Shown one piece after another: positions 24,839-34,503 of a stretch of DNA of 64,000 nt. The notes below the pieces were generated by a model. That model had not been told where the DNA came from and ran no database searches. It worked only from the letters and a program-made list of their open reading frames with translations. A program made the translations under genes and the position numbers. The stretch spans positions 3,456,901-3,520,900 of the forward strand of contig JAQFVV010012507.1 of NCBI GenBank assembly GCA_028023455.1. Reading direction: 5' to 3'. Within the stretch, counting starts at the first letter, position 1, and each line of letters starts with the position of its first letter. Origin of the DNA: Epiperipatus broadwayi. Taxonomy: Eukaryota; Onychophora; Udeonychophora; Euonychophora; Peripatidae.

Positions 24839-25595
24839 CTGAGAGCACTGCATCTAGATCTTAGGATCTAATGCAACCCTCTAGCAACCACCTTTTATCT
24901 CTACTTAACTACAAAACTATGAGAATAAAAACACAAAAAATATTTTCAATCTAAGCTCAATAGCTTATATAGTCATATGGGTCTGAACTCAGTTCAGCAC
25001 CCATACATTTTGGTGTCTTTGGCTCTTTTACAACCATAGCCACCACTATCCTATTAGGCAGGATTGGTGTTAAACCATTAAGCATCACATGATCACATTT
25101 CCTATACTAGCACATTAATTGTTGATAAACAGAGCAAAACTCTCCATACAGTATTGCCACCTGTGCTGAACAGAGTAATCAATGGATACCAGAAGGTTTG
25201 TGCATAAAATCCCTATCTAATGCCTACCCATCCAATATCCCCAGACTAGTTACTCTGTTTAGCACAGGTGGCAATACTGTATGGAGAGTTTTGCTCTGTT
25301 TATCAACAATTAATGTGCTAGTATAGGAAATGTGATCATGTGATGCTTAATGGTTTAACAACAATCCTGCCTGATATGATAATGGTGGCTATGGTTGTAA
25401 AAAAGCCAAAGACACCAAAATGTATGGGTGCTGAACTGAGTTCAGACCCATATGACTATATAAGCTATTGAGCTTAGATTGAAAATATTTTTTGTGTTTT
25501 CAATTTTATTCTCATAGTTTTGTAGTTAAGTAGAGATAAAAGGTGGTTGCTAGAGGGTTGCATTAGATCCTAAGATCTAGATGCAGTGCTCTCAG

Positions 25596-25654
25596 ATCCA
25601 AAGCTCCTCACTGATGAAGGCCACAAGCCAGAAACTAGTCTGGGGATATTGGAT
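25596..25654 (+). ncRNA. Type I hammerhead ribozyme, family A, intact
   Basis: Stem I: ATCCAA (25596-25601) pairs TTGGAT (25649-25654), then an internal loop, then TCCTCA (25605-25610) pairs TGGGGA (25641-25646). Core CTGATGA 25611-25617. Stem II GGC-CACAA-GCC. GAAA 25631-25634. Stem III is the minimal AC-TA-GT seen in Penelope-type hammerheads. The predicted cut is after GTC, between 25640 and 25641. Every required core base is present. Confidence 0.85.
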
Positions 25655-26052
25655 GAGTAGGCATTAGATAGGGATTTTATGCACAAGCCTTCTGGCATCC
25701 ATTGATTACTCTGTTTAGCACAGGTGGCAATACTGTATGGAGAGTTTTGCTCTGTTTATCAACAATTAATGTGCTAGTACAGGAAATGTGATCATGTGAT
25801 GCTTAATGGTTTAACACCAATCCTGCCTAATAGAATAGTGGTGGCTATGGTTGTAAAAGAGCCAAAGACACCAAAATGTATGGGTGCTGAACTGAGTTCA
25901 GACTCATATGACTATATAAGCTATTGAGCTTAGATTTAAAATATTTTTTGTGTTTTCCAATTTCATTCTCATACTTTTGTAGTTAAGTAGAGATAAAAGG
26001 AGATTGCTAGAGGGTTGCATTAGATCCTAAGATCTAGATGCAGTGCTCTCAG

Positions 26053-26111
26053 ATCCAAAGCTCCTCACTGACGAAGGCCACAAGCCAGAAACTAGTCTGG
26101 GGATATTGGAT
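26053..26111 (+). ncRNA. Type I hammerhead ribozyme, family A, intact
   Basis: Second tandem copy. Same fold as 25596-25654 with core CTGACGA (an allowed CUGANGA variant) at 26068-26074. Predicted cut between 26097 and 26098, exactly 457 bases downstream of the first cut, so a transcript would release a 457-nt monomer. Confidence 0.85.
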
Positions 26112-26258
26112 GAGTAGGCATTAGATAGGGATTTTATGCACAAGCCTTCTGGCATCCATTGATTACTCTGTTTAGCACAGGTGGCAATACTGTATGGAGA
26201 GTTTTGCTCTGTTTATCAACAATTAATGTGCTAGTATAGGAAATGTGATCATGTGAAT

Positions 26259-26271
26259 CATATTTATAATG
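26259..26271. repeat. 13-bp target site duplication, right (family A insertion)
   Basis: CATATTTATAATG, identical to 24662-24674. Confidence 0.85.
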
Positions 26272-26985
26272 TTTTATCAGTAATTGCCCTTCAAATATGC
26301 TTTCTCATCCAGAGATTAATTTATATCAGAGATACAGGTGAGGTACCTTAATATGGGTTACTAGTTAATTTATTCCCTAGGCAATATGTTTGAGATAGTA
26401 ATCTTGAGAACTTGGTTATATAGATATGCAAATAAACACTATCTATTTTAAGCATGTTAAGTTAGTTAATTGCATTCATGTTTTATATATGTATAGGTTG
26501 TGACTGTGTCATTGTTTTCTTATGAGTTATGGTGGAGGTCACCATTTTACTTATAGTCCAGGTAAAGCAACTATTTTAGACTGGAACACAAAGGTCCAGA
26601 TTGTTATAAAAGCTTATCTGATTCTCTGAACTATTAATGTTATCCTATTCATAGCAAGTCATTTGGTCTTAGGGCACTGAGCATTTGAGGCTAAAGCCTG
26701 TGAATAATGACCCACTTGCACCCTCTTTATCTTTATTAATATTTTAATATGTGCCATAGCATGTGTCAGTAGACCTAGCATAAACCAGTTTTCTCTCCCT
26801 TATGTTCAATGATTAATCATCATTAAGCTAACCTTATTTCAGATTATCATGTTAGCCTGTATATCTTTGAGCCAGATTATGTGCTCTACTCTTAGCCTGT
26901 TATATATAAATAGATGCCAGAAGTGCAGTATGTTTTGTTATATAACTTTGGCTAATATATTCCATGTGATATGACAGACTGCACA
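26272..26985. other. Unassigned DNA, moderately AT-rich
   Basis: Composition is more balanced than in the flanks (many G+C-containing words such as TGGTGGAGGTCACCATTTTA), suggesting an old repeat copy, but no coding frame or partner copy is clear. Confidence 0.35.
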
Positions 26986-26989
26986 CTGA

Positions 26990-27324
26990 CTAGGATTTGG
27001 CATATTAAGTAGGCATAAACATGATCACCACAGACTATTTATAAAAAAATTATGATGAGAGATTATGTAACTACCAACCTTATCAACTTTGTGATGCCTG
27101 TGAGCTTAATATCCCATTGGTCCAATTATATAAATATTGTGTGTTTTATTTATGATTACTTTCATTTTATTTATTAAATTATTTTTAAAATATAACTTGT
27201 TTTGATTTGTTTATTGCTTGTAATCAATTCCTATTCAACTCCATGTTAATTTGTGTACTTCATTGTATATATGAATACCTCTCTAGTAGACATAGTGAGT
27301 AACTATTAATGTATTATTAGCTCA

Positions 27325-27325
<1 letters not shown>
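26990..27325 (+). repeat. Interspersed repeat X, first part
   Basis: Similar in order to 43125-43450: TTGGCATATTAAGTAGGCAT (27x near 26997) against TTGGCGTATTAATACTATGT, then TGATGCCTGTG/TAATGCCTGTG, then GTGTGTTTTATTT and TTCATTTTATT blocks. The segment 27195-27325 also occurs inverted at 28095-28222, almost identical. Class unknown, non-coding. Confidence 0.55.

Positions 27326-27327
<2 letters not shown>

Positions 27328-27363
<36 letters not shown>
27328..27363. repeat. (AT)n microsatellite
   Basis: AT run separating repeat X from a family B hammerhead fragment; AT runs mark several family B and C junctions in this window. Confidence 0.9.
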
Positions 27364-27366
<3 letters not shown>

Positions 27367-27920
27367 AAAAAAAAATGCAAGTTATAAATATATGCTGTGT
27401 GTGTATTTATGTGTGTGTATCTTACAATGCCAATCAAGCGTAATTTAGTTGATATACACTGAGTAGTTGGTATTCACTTATCTCTTACTTCAACCTGTTC
27501 CCACTTTCAGATCATGATTAAATTGAAGCTCATTTGTCCTGTCGTTCATATGGTAAAGTCATGGAGTAAGGTAGAGCTGGTCTGAGTGTTGATCAAACTC
27601 TGGATCTTCCCCATCTAGCAATTTGATCAGCTTTCAAGTGTGTTTTACTTATACTCGTAGATTTTATTCAGCATAGCAATACCAAATAGTTACCATGGAC
27701 TGTATCTAGTTCAGCATCACCACATAGATAGAAAACTCTCATCTTATCATTTTAAAAAAGATATTAAATGTACTTTATTACTTAACACATTAAAATCAAC
27801 TTTAAACAACTTTAATACATCTTTATAGGTTTTACTATTTACTGAGGGTTTGAACTTACACTACCTATAAAGTCACAATTACATATTAGAAATAATATAT
27901 ATATATTTTAAATAGCTACA

Positions 27921-27975
27921 CTTTCAGATCATGACTTCAACTATTTGCAAGTATTCGTCAGTGAAAGACAGGAAT
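27921..27975 (-). ncRNA. Hammerhead ribozyme, family B, minus strand, core mutated
   Basis: CTGACGA on the minus strand (27961 back to 27955) with stem I CTTTCA/TGAAAG intact, but the GAAA box reads GAAG and stem II is altered (TACTTGCAAATAGTT). Probably inactive. Confidence 0.6.
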
Positions 27976-28370
27976 AAAGAAACTAGATCTGAATACAAAC
28001 TCTGAGCGTTTATGAAACAATTTCTATTCAGCTTGCAAGCGTGAATTTTTTAGACACGTAATGTCTTCAAACTCAGCATATATATATATATATATAAGTG
28101 AGTTAATAATACATTAATAGTTACTCACTATGTCTACTAGAGAGGTATTCATATATACAATGAAGTACACAAATTAACATGGAGTTGAATATGAATTGAT
28201 TACAAGCAATAAACAAATCAAATGATGCTGAACTGAGATCAGACCCATGTAGCTATCTGGTTTGCTATGCTGAGTTTGAAGACATTACGTGTCTAAAAAA
28301 TTCACGCTTGCAAGCTGAATAGAAATTGTTTCATAAACGCTCAGAGTTTGTATTCAGATCTAGTTTCTTT

Positions 28371-28428
28371 ATTCCTGTCTTTCACTGACGATAGTAAATA
28401 GCTTGAAATCATGATCTGAAAGTGGAAT
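28371..28428 (+). ncRNA. Type I hammerhead ribozyme, family B, intact
   Basis: Stem I: ATTCC (28371-28375) pairs GGAAT (28424-28428), and CTTTCA (28379-28384) pairs TGAAAG (28417-28422). Core CTGACGA 28385-28391, stem II AGT-AAATA-GCT (with one wobble), GAAA 28405-28408, stem III ATC-AT-GAT. Predicted cut after ATC, between 28416 and 28417. Confidence 0.82.
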
Positions 28429-28780
28429 TATAGTTAGAGATAGTGAATACTAACTACTCTGATGTTTATGTAAACAAAACATACGCTTGATTGGCAGTCT
28501 TGGTAGGACGCCATCTGTGGACATAAATACAAGCGTTAGCAAGTTTTTTTAACTTGCATTTTTGTTTATCATAAATGTACCTTTGAGGTCTTTCTTGCAA
28601 TGATATAGATTGCAGAGGCTTCTACTATGTGGTGATGCTGAACTGAGATCAGACCCATGTAGCTATCTGGTTTGCTATGCTGAGTTTGAAGACATTACGT
28701 GTCTAAAAAATTCATGCTTGCAAGCTGAATAGAAATTGTTTCATAAACGCTCAGAGTTTGTATTCAGATCTAGTTTCTTT

Positions 28781-28838
28781 ATTCCTGTCTTTCACTGACG
28801 ATAGCAAATAGCTTGAAATCATGATCTGAAAGTGGAAT
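28781..28838 (+). ncRNA. Type I hammerhead ribozyme, family B, intact
   Basis: Second tandem copy, 410 bp after the first. Stem II is the fully paired AGC-AAATA-GCT; core CTGACGA at 28795-28801; predicted cut between 28826 and 28827. Confidence 0.84.
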
Positions 28839-28932
28839 TATAGTTAGAGATAGTGAATACTAACTACTCTGACGTTTATGTAAACAAAACATACGCTTGA
28901 TTGGCAGTCTTGGTAGGACGCCATCTGTGGAC

Positions 28933-28974
<42 letters not shown>

Positions 28975-29460
28975 ATTTAAATAATAGGAATTTAGTTGGT
29001 ATTCACTGAGTTGGTATTCACTGAGTCTCTTGCTTCACCCTGTTGCTACTGCCAGCCCATGATTAAATTGAACTCATGTGTCCTGTCATTCATATGGTAT
29101 TAAGTTATGGAGTAAGGTGGAGCTGGTTGAGTGTTGATCAAATTCTGGATCTTCCCCATTTAGATTTCATCAGCTTTATTGTGTTTTACTTATACTCTAG
29201 ATTTTATTGCGTGGGTATACAAATATTACCATTACTGTATCTAGTGAATATAATAAATAAAAATTCATCTTATCTTTTAAACAATATATTATTTTATTTT
29301 ATTACTTAACTTACATTAAAATAACTTTAAACAATTTAATACATCTTTATAGGTTTCTATTTACTGAGTTTGAACTTACACTACCTATAAAATCACAATT
29401 ACATATTAGAAATAATATATATATATTTTAAATAGCTACATTTCAAATCCTACTTAAACT
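28975..29460 (+). repeat. Interspersed repeat X, duplicated segment
   Basis: Recurs from 27470-27940: GTTGATCAAACTCTGGATCT against GTTGATCAAATTCTGGATCT, TTTTACTTATACTC, CTTTATAGGTTT and TTGAACTTACACTACCTATA blocks, ending in the same ATATATATATATTTTAAATA patch. The copies differ by many small deletions, so this is not a recent tandem duplication. Confidence 0.65.
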
Positions 29461-29481
29461 ATCTGCACCAAGAATAAGGGC

Positions 29482-29486
<5 letters not shown>

Positions 29487-29570
<84 letters not shown>
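29487..29570. repeat. (AT)n microsatellite, insertion site of the LTR element
   Basis: AT run that ends exactly where the 5' LTR begins. A second AT run begins exactly where the 3' LTR ends (41489), so the retrotransposon inserted into a pre-existing AT microsatellite; the target duplication cannot be read inside it. Confidence 0.9.
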
Positions 29571-29574
<4 letters not shown>

Positions 29575-32500
29575 AACCTAGTGTTATTGACACTTGGTTT
29601 ACTTGGCATTGTTTCTGCAGGAAAACAATGCTATTCTTTAAAGAAATAAAAAGATAAAATAATAATAGTAATAATTGATTAATAAAGTATGCTATTCACT
29701 CACTTTGGCATGTTTTGGGTGAATAACTAATAGATTTAATAACTCAATGTCATTTTGAAAGAGAGAACATGAATAATTTAATTGAGATATTAATAATTAG
29801 AGCAAATTAATATGGTATAAAAGCTAAACAGTAATTGATTTTGGATGGGTAGAGAGGGGAGTAGATGAGTTTCTTATCATAAAGCACAATAACTTCTGGT
29901 AATTTCTTTTTGTAAAAAAAAAAAAAAGAAAGAAAAAAATATATAATGTTTAAAGTATTATACATCACTGATTGTTAATTTAATGTATTTATTATTATTT
30001 TTTATATTGTCAAATTACTTTGCAATCCAGGTAAATAATACTAAAACTATATGATTGTAATAGGTTTTTCCTTTCTTTTGTTTATGTTATAATCAAATGA
30101 TTATTTTTCTGGAAGAGGTCGCTAAAGTAAAAAAAAAAAAAAACAACAACAAAATGAAACAACCAATTTCATAATCAAGATCATTTTTTTGAAAAAATAT
30201 AGTCTGCTTTTAGTTTTCAAGGAAGGAACAGTGCTGAAATTTGGTAACTCAAAATTTTTTCATTTTATTTTGCAGAAATAAATGTAATCAAAGTAAAATT
30301 TTAATAATATAATGTGTGGCTAAATTTTTTTTGATAAGATATCCTGATTTTCTTTGCCATCTACCTATTTAAAGACCTTTTATACTTAAAAATTTATTGT
30401 CTCGCGCTAAAGTTCAAAAATGACAGATGTAACTAAAAGAGTTACGAAAAGTGTTATTATGTCTAAATTAAGGAAGATAAATGATTTCCAAGAAAGAAAG
30501 AATTATTTATTAACTTTATGTCATTTATTAATATTTTCTTGGTATAGAAAGAAAAAAAAAATTGAAATAAATATTTTGAAACCAAGGAAAATCAACTAGA
30601 AACGTTTTCGCGCTCTTTCTAAATATTGTCTGCCGTTACAAGTAATGTAGTTACATACGTTAAAATATGTTTTATTCACCAAGAATTGTCTGGAAATAAT
30701 AATAATGATAAATAAGATTAAATTATGCACCTGTATATTTTTTTTAAAAAAATATAAAAAAAAGAATATAAACTTTCTCAGAGTAAATATAGGAAAAGTT
30801 ATATAGGGGCATTCTTATGGAGAAGTTACCGTTAAAAAAATTTATAATTCCTAAAGTATGAACAAAACCAAATATTTTAGTGACTTAATGATAAAAATAA
30901 ATGATATATTATATTATACATCAGTTGGAATTATTAAAACTTCATGTACAAGTAAATTGACTGCAGTTGTTATCATAATAATCTCTCGGAAAATTGCGCA
31001 TTTTCGTCAATAAGTAAGCTAGCTAATAAGTATACGTATCGTCAATAAAAAAAAAATATTGTGCATGTTTATCGTCTATAAGCAAATATTCGTCTATGTT
31101 AGAAGTCTATTTTTTTTCTTGGATCCCAAAATTGTAGCAGTTTAAGTCAAGTAGGAATTAATCTTCAATTCTGCTATATTTTTCTTTACCTAATTTATTA
31201 AACGCACAAAATAAGAGAAAACTTTTATTTAAAGGAAATAATACCATGCATTTATTGTTTTTAAACTTTCTTCGTGAAATACGACTGGATAAAGCTCTTC
31301 ACCTGGACCAATTGCTCAACAGAAAAATATTTTCTAATGAGAGAGTATGCACTTGATAATTAATGATTATTTAAAACTAAGTTATAAATGATATGTATTT
31401 TTTTTATGTCACATAGATTAAAGTCTGTATGGTCAAGTGATATTTAATAGCCTTGTAATGACAAAGGTATGTTTTAATATAATTATTATAGGTTAATTTG
31501 ATATTTAACATGGAAAAAAAAAATCTATAAAATATGTTTTAATTATTACATACAATTGTAGGTAGAAATTTTGTATGTTAGATACGTAAAAGAAAAATAT
31601 TTAGATATTTAAGGGGTAAAATAAATATTGAAAATTATCAGAAGTAACTAAAAAAAAAAAAAATGCTATAACAAAATATTTCTTGTTAATGTTTTGAAAT
31701 GAATTTATACTGTATTAATTGAGGAAGTTATTCCTAATTATTCTTAAATAACACATCCACTTTATTTAGTTTAAGATAGTATGCTACCAACTATTTTGAA
31801 TGTTCCTTTATTAAAATTAAAATTATTATACTTTTATTCTATGATGTCCATTGATTTCGGATGTTGATCAAAGTATACACGGTAACATAAGTTTATTATA
31901 ATCAGTGTATTTACTTATCCTGCCCAGATATAGCATTGGTATATGCTTAATATTTGCATAGGTAATAATTATAATGTATTTATTTTGTGGGATGAAAAAT
32001 AATCTCCCCAAAAGCTTTGTTTTCCATGAGAGGAAGATTTTAAATATAATGTTCGGGTATGTTTATAGCCCAAGTGATCGATTCTCATAGATAGGACGAT
32101 CAAGAATTTATCTAGCATTTAGTATGCTTCATTCGTTTAAATCCCAGGAGAGGATTGTATTTGGTGTGTGTTTGTTGTATGCTCAAGTAAGAGGCAAGAA
32201 ACCACCAAAATATTTTAATGTAGTAGATTACTTTACAAACCTTCATGGTTATTCCATACTCCTCATGTGAAAATAAAGATAGCTCCACCATGGAAGGTGT
32301 TGATTATTGTGCTTAATTTTGAAAGTTTGGGCAAGATAAAGGTTATATTGGAGGTGTTAGTTCCTCAAGATCCACTTTAGTATAAATAGTGCATTAGTAA
32401 CTAAGATCAATATCTGTATTGTGCTGCTAAATATTGCTAGTATTTGACAAGTAAATCAATGGAGAAAGTAATTAAAATTGCGTGGTTGTAAAACGCTTAT

Positions 32501-33923
32501 TTACTGAGGAAATATTCAAATGCAATCTTTAATTCTGGATAGTAATTAAAATAATATTCATATTTAAAATTATACGTATGAATAAAATTTGTATCATAAC
32601 TTAAGTTAGCATTAAGTTAAGTGTAAGATGGTAAGTGTAACTTCTGATAACTGGCCTATAATTAGAATATGTTATCCCATTAAAGACCATAGATAAAGTA
32701 AATGTATTAGAAATAAATTTAATATTTTGCGTATTGCATATGATGGGATTAATCATTAAAAAAAAAAATAGTTAGTCAATAATTTTGAGTAAAAGATTCT
32801 ACAAGGTTATCAAAATTTAATAAACAATGTATTGGTAATGAAATGTATTTTTGGTTAATCAGTCCATATGATTGCATACAGGAGAAGTAGTAACCTCTAG
32901 TCCATAACCAAAAGAGTATACAGATTAATGTCAGTTATATTTTATATTTTTGTATTACTATGGGATTATTGAATAAATGTTCATATATTTTTTTTTGTGA
33001 TAATAATAAATTATAGTCTTGTTAAAATTTGTTGTAGATTCATTTTTTTTGTTTTTATATGCTAAATATAAGTGTTTGCACAATATTTGCAAAACCTTTT
33101 CTTGAGTCCGAAATCATTCCAAATTCTTAAAAACTTAATATACCAGATAAATAAAGTTAAGCAGATCGGAATATGTCATTATATTTTAGTTTAGTGATAA
33201 TTATTTATGGAGTTGAAAACTTAAGACTAAACATTCACCTTTGTATAAAAAAAAAAAAAAAACTGAATTTATTCCCAAACCATTAACTTTGGTTGCACAT
33301 TATTCCATTCCCATTTAGTTAAATTGTCTAAGTAATAAATCTTAGTTATATTATTGTGTTGTCATGGATGATGGAAGGACACAAAAAGCACCCTTGTCTT
33401 TTTATTATTCTGACTGAGATTCTGAAAAAAGAAAAAAAAAAGGCTGTGTTATTCAAAATTATACGTCATTATTGAATAGAATTATCATCTCTTTAAATAA
33501 TATAGCAGTGGATATGAGAGATGAAGACACATTGAATTTAAGTAAAATAAATGTTTCCTATAGCCGACCAGAATGCCAGTCATATGCGACAACACAATAC
33601 TGCCGAGCATATCCTTACATGAAACAAAGAACCCTGAGATTAATATTATTATAATTATTCTTTAAATTAATAAGTGATCAATTATTGTTGTTATTACAAT
33701 CGTGGCATGGCTTAAGAGAATTCAATGTACAATTGTATTATATGAAAAGTATTTTAGATCATATTGGAAAATTAATGGATATGTTGCTTTTATTTTGGTT
33801 GCCTTAACTACAACCTGAAAAAGTAGTGTCACAAGTGCAAAGAAATTAAAATAATATAAATAAACTAAACTAATAAATAAAGAGTTAGAGATTAAATAAA
33901 CAATTAAAAATATTGGGTTAGAA
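29571..33923 (+). repeat. 5' LTR (4353 bp)
   Basis: Starts TTGTAACCTAGTGTTATTGA and ends in TATTGGGTTAGAA. It aligns along its full length to 37139-41488. Differences include a short deletion in the 3' copy (the CTCTT-containing piece near 31290) and different tract lengths in poly-A runs. Such a length is far above the usual few hundred bases for animal LTRs. Promoter and polyadenylation positions cannot be fixed by eye in this AT-rich sequence. Confidence 0.95.
33365..33654 (+). other. Small open frame inside the 5' LTR
   Basis: An open stretch from 33472 (no ATG at its start; first codon TTG) to a stop at 33654 encodes about 60 residues with an internal ATG, two Cys and a basic end (SYSRPECQSYATTQYCRAY). 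The 3' LTR copy (41048-41230) stays open with two residue changes. A separate short ATG frame (33365, MDDGRTQKAPLSFYYSD then stop) lies just upstream. It may be accidental; LTR identity alone would keep the frame the same. Confidence 0.3.
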
Positions 33924-33924
33924 A

Positions 33925-33942
33925 TGGCCGCCCAACTACAGG
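33925..33942 (+). promoter_or_regulatory. Probable primer binding site
   Basis: TGGCCGCCCAACTACAGG begins two bases after the 5' LTR end, at the position and with the TGG start and G+C-rich content expected of a tRNA 3' end complement. The matching tRNA was not identified. Confidence 0.6.
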
Positions 33943-34503
33943 GGCCTTCGATGGCTATAGCTGGCCACGAGGAATTTAGTAGACTTTTCTTGAAGTCAAT
34001 ATTAATATTGTTTGCACTTGAATGGATTAGTTATTCATTGATTAAAAATATTTGCCAATAATGAATTGTTTTAGCCATAAGATATTATGTGAATATCTAT
34101 TATATGATCTAATCTTTTGCCACTGAAAAATAAATAATTAAGTTGTCAGTTTAGGATGTTGTGGTCTGTAGGCAATTCCATAAAACACTGTAATGATTTT
34201 ATCATTTATGATGATCTGTTTGTCTGGTCTTGTGATTGGCACTTATGCTATATTACATAATATCTAATGATATTTATATGGACCAAGAAGTATGTGAAAA
34301 CAAAAAAAAAAGCAAATTTAGTAGTTAATGTTGGAGCTTTAGGGATATTAAATGTCAGAGCATAGTTTTTGGTGTAGATTGTTTTTGGTAGGAGAGGCAG
34401 GGAGGCAGGAGGTCTTGTCAATAATTTCTTATCGATAAATTTATTAATAGTTCATTGCTAATATTTCAGTACTGTTAAATACTAAAAGAGTTAGAATTTT
34501 AAT

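Larger units (their letters stand above)
24675..26258. mobile_element. Hammerhead family A insertion: inverted array of about 457-bp monomers
   Basis: The insert lies between two identical 13-bp direct repeats. The left part (24675 to about 25250) is minus-oriented and the right part (about 25251-26258) plus-oriented, so the whole forms a foldback. Within the plus part the monomer repeats with a period of 457 bp (hammerhead CTGANGA at 25611 and 26068). Recurrent blocks are CTCTGTTTATCAACAATTAA, GCTGAACTGAGTTCAGACCC and AGATCTAGATGCAGTGCTCT. No ORF. The head-to-head junction at about 25250 joins the minus copy at CCCCAGACTAGT, within a few bases of the ribozyme cut site, to TACTCTGTTTAGCACAGG. 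The best guess is a non-autonomous Penelope-type or retrozyme-like retroelement inserted in one event. Confidence 0.85.
27365..28962. mobile_element. Hammerhead family B mosaic: inverted, rearranged array interleaved with repeat X
   Basis: In order: a short minus-oriented family B piece (27365-27450, ATGCAAGTTA ... CCAATCAAGCG), a repeat X piece (27470-27920), a minus-oriented B piece with a decayed hammerhead (27921-28075), an AT run, an inverted copy of the end of repeat X (28095-28222), then 1.7 plus-oriented B monomers (28223-28931) with hammerheads 410 bp apart, ending in CATCTGTGGACAT joined to an AT/GT microsatellite. The B monomer shares the module GATGCTGAACTGAGATCAGA with family A. 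No ORF. The arrangement implies a foldback insertion with local rearrangement or template switching. Confidence 0.7.

Noticed and set aside
29170-29195. Minus-strand CTGATGA inside repeat X
   Set aside because: No hairpin or GAAA follows and the other X copy has TGATCAG instead.
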